Origin: Azotobacter vinelandii CA
GTDB taxonomy: Bacteria > Pseudomonadota > Gammaproteobacteria > Pseudomonadales > Pseudomonadaceae
DNA: 64,000 nt
Direction of reading: 5' to 3'
Assembly (NCBI RefSeq): GCF_000380335.1
Contig: NC_021149.1
Location: 3,710,501 to 3,774,500, forward strand
A model generated the notes under the pieces. That model was not told the DNA's origin. It worked only from the letters and a program-made list of their open reading frames with translations, and searched no databases. The translations under genes were made by a program, and so were the position numbers. Positions 61,394 through 64,000 of the stretch are shown here, piece after piece (positions within the stretch are counted from its first letter, which is position 1; every line of letters starts with the position of its first letter).

Positions 61394-62934
61394 TCGTTAT
61401 AGCAACTGGCCCCGACTGCAATCTGCAGTGCGGGGCCAGTTGCTATGTGGCCCCAGACTTCATCGCCGCGCAGCTCGATATCCACGCGCTCGATGATCTC
61501 GGCAAGTGCCGCACGGCCCTGAACGGCGTCACGCCGCAGCGCGTCGCCCAGGTTGATAAGCAGGCGGCGGAACACCCCCCGAATGTCCGGGCTGTCGGCG
61601 TTTGCCTTGCTCATCAGCTCGATCTCCCGCATCAGCCCGGCCTGCTCCCGTTCAGCGGCCTGCAGCCTGGCAGCCAATGCCGACGACACCCCCACGACAG
61701 CGATCGCCTCCACCAGCCGGCCAACCTCGGCCGCCAGCTCGTCGACGCGCCGCTGCATCGCCGTCATCGCCGAGTCCTGGCCGGCCAGCATCGCAACCTG
61801 CTCCAGGAATGCCCGCTCGAACTCCTCGGCCGCCGCCGACGACAGCAAATCCTCGCGGACAGCCGTCACCAGGCGACGCTCGGCCAGATCCCGCCGAATG
61901 CGAAACCCGCGACACACGGTCGGCCCCCGGTCGTGGCCGACGTTGCAGCCGTAATACAACTGATTCAACGCGATCATCGGCCCGCCGCAGTATGGGCAGC
62001 GCATCAACCCACCCAGCAACGTGCCAGGAGGGCGCTGTGACCGTTTTCGGCCGAACTCGTCGCGCCCCTCGTCGATCCGATCGCGTACGCGCAGCCACAG
62101 CTCGTCCGGCACGATGCGCAGCTCGGGTACAGCCGTCTCTCGCCACTCGCTGCGAGGGCGATCGACCCGCTGCCTGCGCCCGGTATCCGGGTCTTTCAGC
62201 CACTGCGACCGATTCCAGATGTAACGCCCGACGTACAGACAATTGTTCAGCAGGCCGGAGCCCTTCACCGGGCTACCGTAGATAGCCGATAACGTCCAAC
62301 TGCTGTCCCTGGGTGACGGCACCGCCCGCTCGTTGAGTTCGTAGACGATTCCCCTGAACGCCCGCCCGCTTGCCGCCTGCTCGAAGATCCAGCGCACCCA
62401 GTGAGCTTGGGCCTCGTCGATCTCGTACCTGCTGCCGCCCTCCTCCCGCATGATGCGATAGCCGTAGCATTTGCCGCCGGCGATATAGCCGCGGTCGACC
62501 TGCCCGTGCATGCCGCGCTGGGTCTTGTGGCGTAAATCGTCCAGGTACAACTCGTTGATCAGCCCGCGCACCCCGCGCATGACCTTGCGCCCAGCGTGCT
62601 GAGAGTCGTAACCGTCGGCCAAGCCGACGATACGGATGTCGCGATGCTCGAGCCGGCGCACGATACGCTCCTGCTCGACCTGGTCGCGAGACAGCCGATC
62701 CAGCCCCTCCAGCAGCAGGACATCGAAACGCCCGGCCAGGGCATCGGCCAGAAGCGCAGCACCGCCGGGGCGCGAACCCACGGCGGTGCTGCCTGAAACG
62801 GCATTGTCGGAATGAGAAAACACCACCTGCCAGCCCTCGCGCAAAGCGCGGGCCTGGCAGATGGCAACCTGGTCAGCGATCGAGGTCTCCGCCTGTTTGT
62901 CGCTGCTGTAACGTGCGTAAATCGCTACTCGCAT
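61372..62934 (-). CDS. Large serine recombinase (integrase)
   Basis: 520 residues from the ATG at 62934 (MRVAIYARYSSDKQAETSIA); further upstream residues are not conserved. N-terminal resolvase domain with catalytic Ser in IYARYSSDKQ, the LDRLSRDQVEQERIVRR helix, a recombinase domain (GKCYGYRIMREEGGSRYEID), a zinc ribbon (MRCPYCGGPMIALNQLYYGC with the later TVCRGFRI), and a coiled coil (LIERRV-type helix near MTAMQRRVDELAAEVGRLVE). The C-terminus (YNDGCGGWI) is encoded by the end of the tRNA-fMet gene. Confidence 0.93.
61399..61446. repeat. Large imperfect palindrome (48 nt) directly after tRNA-fMet
   Basis: ATAGCAACTGGCCCCG then ACTGCA-ATC-TGCAGT, then GCGGGGCCAGTTGCTAT. Twenty-two base pairs with one bulge and a 3-base loop. 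It lies inside the last codons of the serine recombinase gene. No T-run follows on the plus strand. It could end the tRNA transcript, the recombinase transcript or both, or be the attachment-site dyad. Confidence 0.85.
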
Positions 62935-63061
62935 CAAGTTGCTCAGTGATTGGATTGGATTGCCGGGCCAGCCAGTCCGCTGCCGCCTGGGCGGCAAGCA
63001 GACGAATCAGGCGCCGATGGCCCGGTGTGAGGATGGATATCGTAGGCCGTTTACCGTTCAT
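62873..63061 (-). CDS. Small phage-type protein upstream of the integrase
   Basis: 62 residues from the ATG at 63061 (MNGKRPTISILTPGHRRLIR, then LLAAQAAADWLARQSNPITE). It is helical and basic at the start. It overlaps the recombinase gene by 62 bases in another frame and overlaps the preceding small gene by 4 bases (ATGA), so the chain is translationally coupled. Could be a directionality factor, by position only. Confidence 0.6.
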   Translation of the reverse strand: MNGKRPTISILTPGHRRLIRLLAAQAAADWLARQSNPITEQLDASSDLRTLQQRQTGGDLDR

Positions 63062-63144
63062 CCGGCCGGCTCCTGCTCCATCCACTCCCGCCGCCTCCCC
63101 CACTGCCGGCGCATTTCCTCCACCAGCCGCTCGACCGTAGTCAT
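63058..63144 (-). CDS. Very small phage-type protein
   Basis: 28 residues (MTTVERLVEEMRRQWGRRRE, ending WMEQEPAG), overlapping the upstream DUF2528 gene and the downstream gene by ATGA on each side. The double overlap makes translation credible. No function can be assigned. Confidence 0.5.
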   Translation of the reverse strand: MTTVERLVEEMRRQWGRRREWMEQEPAG

Positions 63145-63608
63145 GGCAGCCCTCTCTCGCTGGTGGCCACCTCCTTCAGCTCGACGTTGTCGAACCCGGG
63201 CACCTCGACATCCGCACCGACACAACGAATTCCGCACCACCCGAAGATCGTCTCGTCGGTGCCGCCCCAGCCCTCTTCCTCGTGCAGGTCGTCAGTCCAG
63301 GCGAGTTGCGTGCCGGTGTCCTTTTCACCGAAAAAAGCCCCACCCTGTTCGAACATCACGCGAATCAGCGTGGCGCCGGCCAGACGGATGACGGCCATCA
63401 CGACATCCCCGCTCTCCTCGTCCAGCCTGTAGTCATCCCCACTCCAGAACCCATTGATCTGCTGGGCGCGCTCCTCGGTCAGGATGCCGTGGTCTACCTC
63501 GAGGGTGACCGAGTAGTCCCCACCCCATTTATCCTCCACGACATATCGCTTGATGGAACCCGATGCGCTAGCCTCTGCCGCGCCACTCGATTGTTGATGG
63601 TCTTGCAT
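63141..63608 (-). CDS. DUF2528 family phage protein
   Basis: 155 residues with an ideal GGAGAA site before the ATG at 63608. The DUF2528 body is IKRYVVEDKWGGDYSVTLEV, then LTEERAQQINGFWSGDDYRL, then GWGGTDETIFGWCGIRCVGA. Found in Pseudomonas phages and islands; function unknown. The first of the four linked genes before the integrase. Confidence 0.85.
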   Translation of the reverse strand: MQDHQQSSGAAEASASGSIKRYVVEDKWGGDYSVTLEVDHGILTEERAQQINGFWSGDDYRLDEESGDVVMAVIRLAGATLIRVMFEQGGAFFGEKDTGTQLAWTDDLHEEEGWGGTDETIFGWCGIRCVGADVEVPGFDNVELKEVATSERGLP

Positions 63609-63665
63609 GGTCTTCTCCTTCGTAGTGGTTGGCGCCGAGGAGTAGCAGCTCCTCGGCGCCGCCTT

Positions 63666-64000
63666 TCATTCCTGCTCGCCGGCCTTCTTCGCCAGGGTGA
63701 GCAGATCCCAGGTTTCAGCCGCCGGCTTGTGTTCCAGCGTCACATTCCCGTCCTGGTTGAAGTGCACGTCCAGGTCTCCGAGCCGGAACCGTTTCGGCAA
63801 CCGCTCGCCGATGTTTTCGGCCGCTGAAACCGCAGAGCGGTAGGCCTCCCCCAGGCGGTTTTTCAGCTCAGTGAACTTCTTCTGCTCACGGATCAAGTCC
63901 TGGTGCTCTTCCTCAAGGCGACACAGCGCCCGGCGGAATTCCAGCAGCGGGCGCGGCTTGGCTTCTGCCTGTTCAACAAGGTCTTGCCTGGTTTCTTGCA
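63666..64000 (-). CDS. Phage-type hypothetical protein (5' end outside window)
   Basis: The frame reads from the window edge (QETRQDLVEQAEAKPRPLLE) through a helical, coiled-coil-like segment (ALCRLEEEHQDLIREQKKFT) into RLPKRFRLGDLDVHFNQDGN and ends at 63666. No start is visible inside the window, although a TTG at 63896 could start a short form. No domain is recognised. It belongs to the element inserted at tRNA-fMet. Confidence 0.65.
   Translation of the reverse strand, partial: QETRQDLVEQAEAKPRPLLEFRRALCRLEEEHQDLIREQKKFTELKNRLGEAYRSAVSAAENIGERLPKRFRLGDLDVHFNQDGNVTLEHKPAAETWDLLTLAKKAGEQE

Overview
The window is high-GC gamma-proteobacterial chromosome. Its core gene order (queC-queE-cpoB-pal-tolB-tolA-tolR-tolQ-ybgC-ruvB-ruvA-ruvC-yebC-aspS; proS; purM-purN; mazG; cysM-rlmD-relA next to gacS) and its protein sequences point to Pseudomonadaceae, i.e. 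Pseudomonas or a close relative such as Azotobacter. No rRNA gene and no CRISPR array is visible. The genus is an inference from gene order and protein resemblance; I could not run a search.

1-11.4 kb is accessory DNA ending at a tRNA-Lys(TTT) gene. At the left edge an IS3-family element is interrupted by a complete IS21-family element (istA/istB). Next come a RelE/ParE-type toxin-antitoxin pair, unrecognised small genes, a Fic-domain protein, a cluster of very small genes, and a MOBH-type TraI_2 relaxase whose stop overlaps the start of a tyrosine integrase. The integrase faces the 3' end of tRNA-Lys. This looks like one end of an integrative/conjugative island of the pKLC102/PAPI-1/PFGI-1 kind; its other end is outside the window.

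11.4-36.7 kb is core chromosome: 7-deazaguanine (queuosine precursor) synthesis, the Tol-Pal envelope machine with CpoB and YbgC, the RuvABC resolvasome, YebC, AspS, an FmdB zinc ribbon protein, ProS, a lipoprotein, acylphosphatase, a TlpA thioredoxin, a YihY membrane protein, ArsC, a WrbA-like flavodoxin, Hda, an AI-2E-type permease, a CDP-alcohol phosphatidyltransferase, and PurM/PurN. Short overlaps (ATGA, TGATG) between many neighbours indicate tight operons.

36.8-39.4 kb holds a DinJ/YafQ-type toxin-antitoxin pair with a perfect palindromic operator, a DUF2058 protein and MazG. 39.4-51.2 kb is a one-direction iron-siderophore locus: an OmpR-type regulator and sensor kinase (PfeR/PfeS-like), two tandem FepA/PfeA/PirA-type TonB-dependent receptors with duplicated promoters, a SAM methyltransferase, a PfeE/IroE-like periplasmic esterase, and three membrane proteins (DUF3649, PepSY-type, DUF3325). 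The regulators probably sense the ferri-siderophore and switch on the receptors; the esterase would cleave the imported siderophore. The role of the methyltransferase is unknown, and it is the most interesting gene in the locus.

51.6-61.2 kb is core again (relA, rlmD, cysM, gacS, dinB and two small genes). At 61.3 kb a tRNA-fMet gene is followed by a prophage or island whose large serine recombinase gene ends inside the tRNA; small phage-type genes including a DUF2528 protein run off the right edge.
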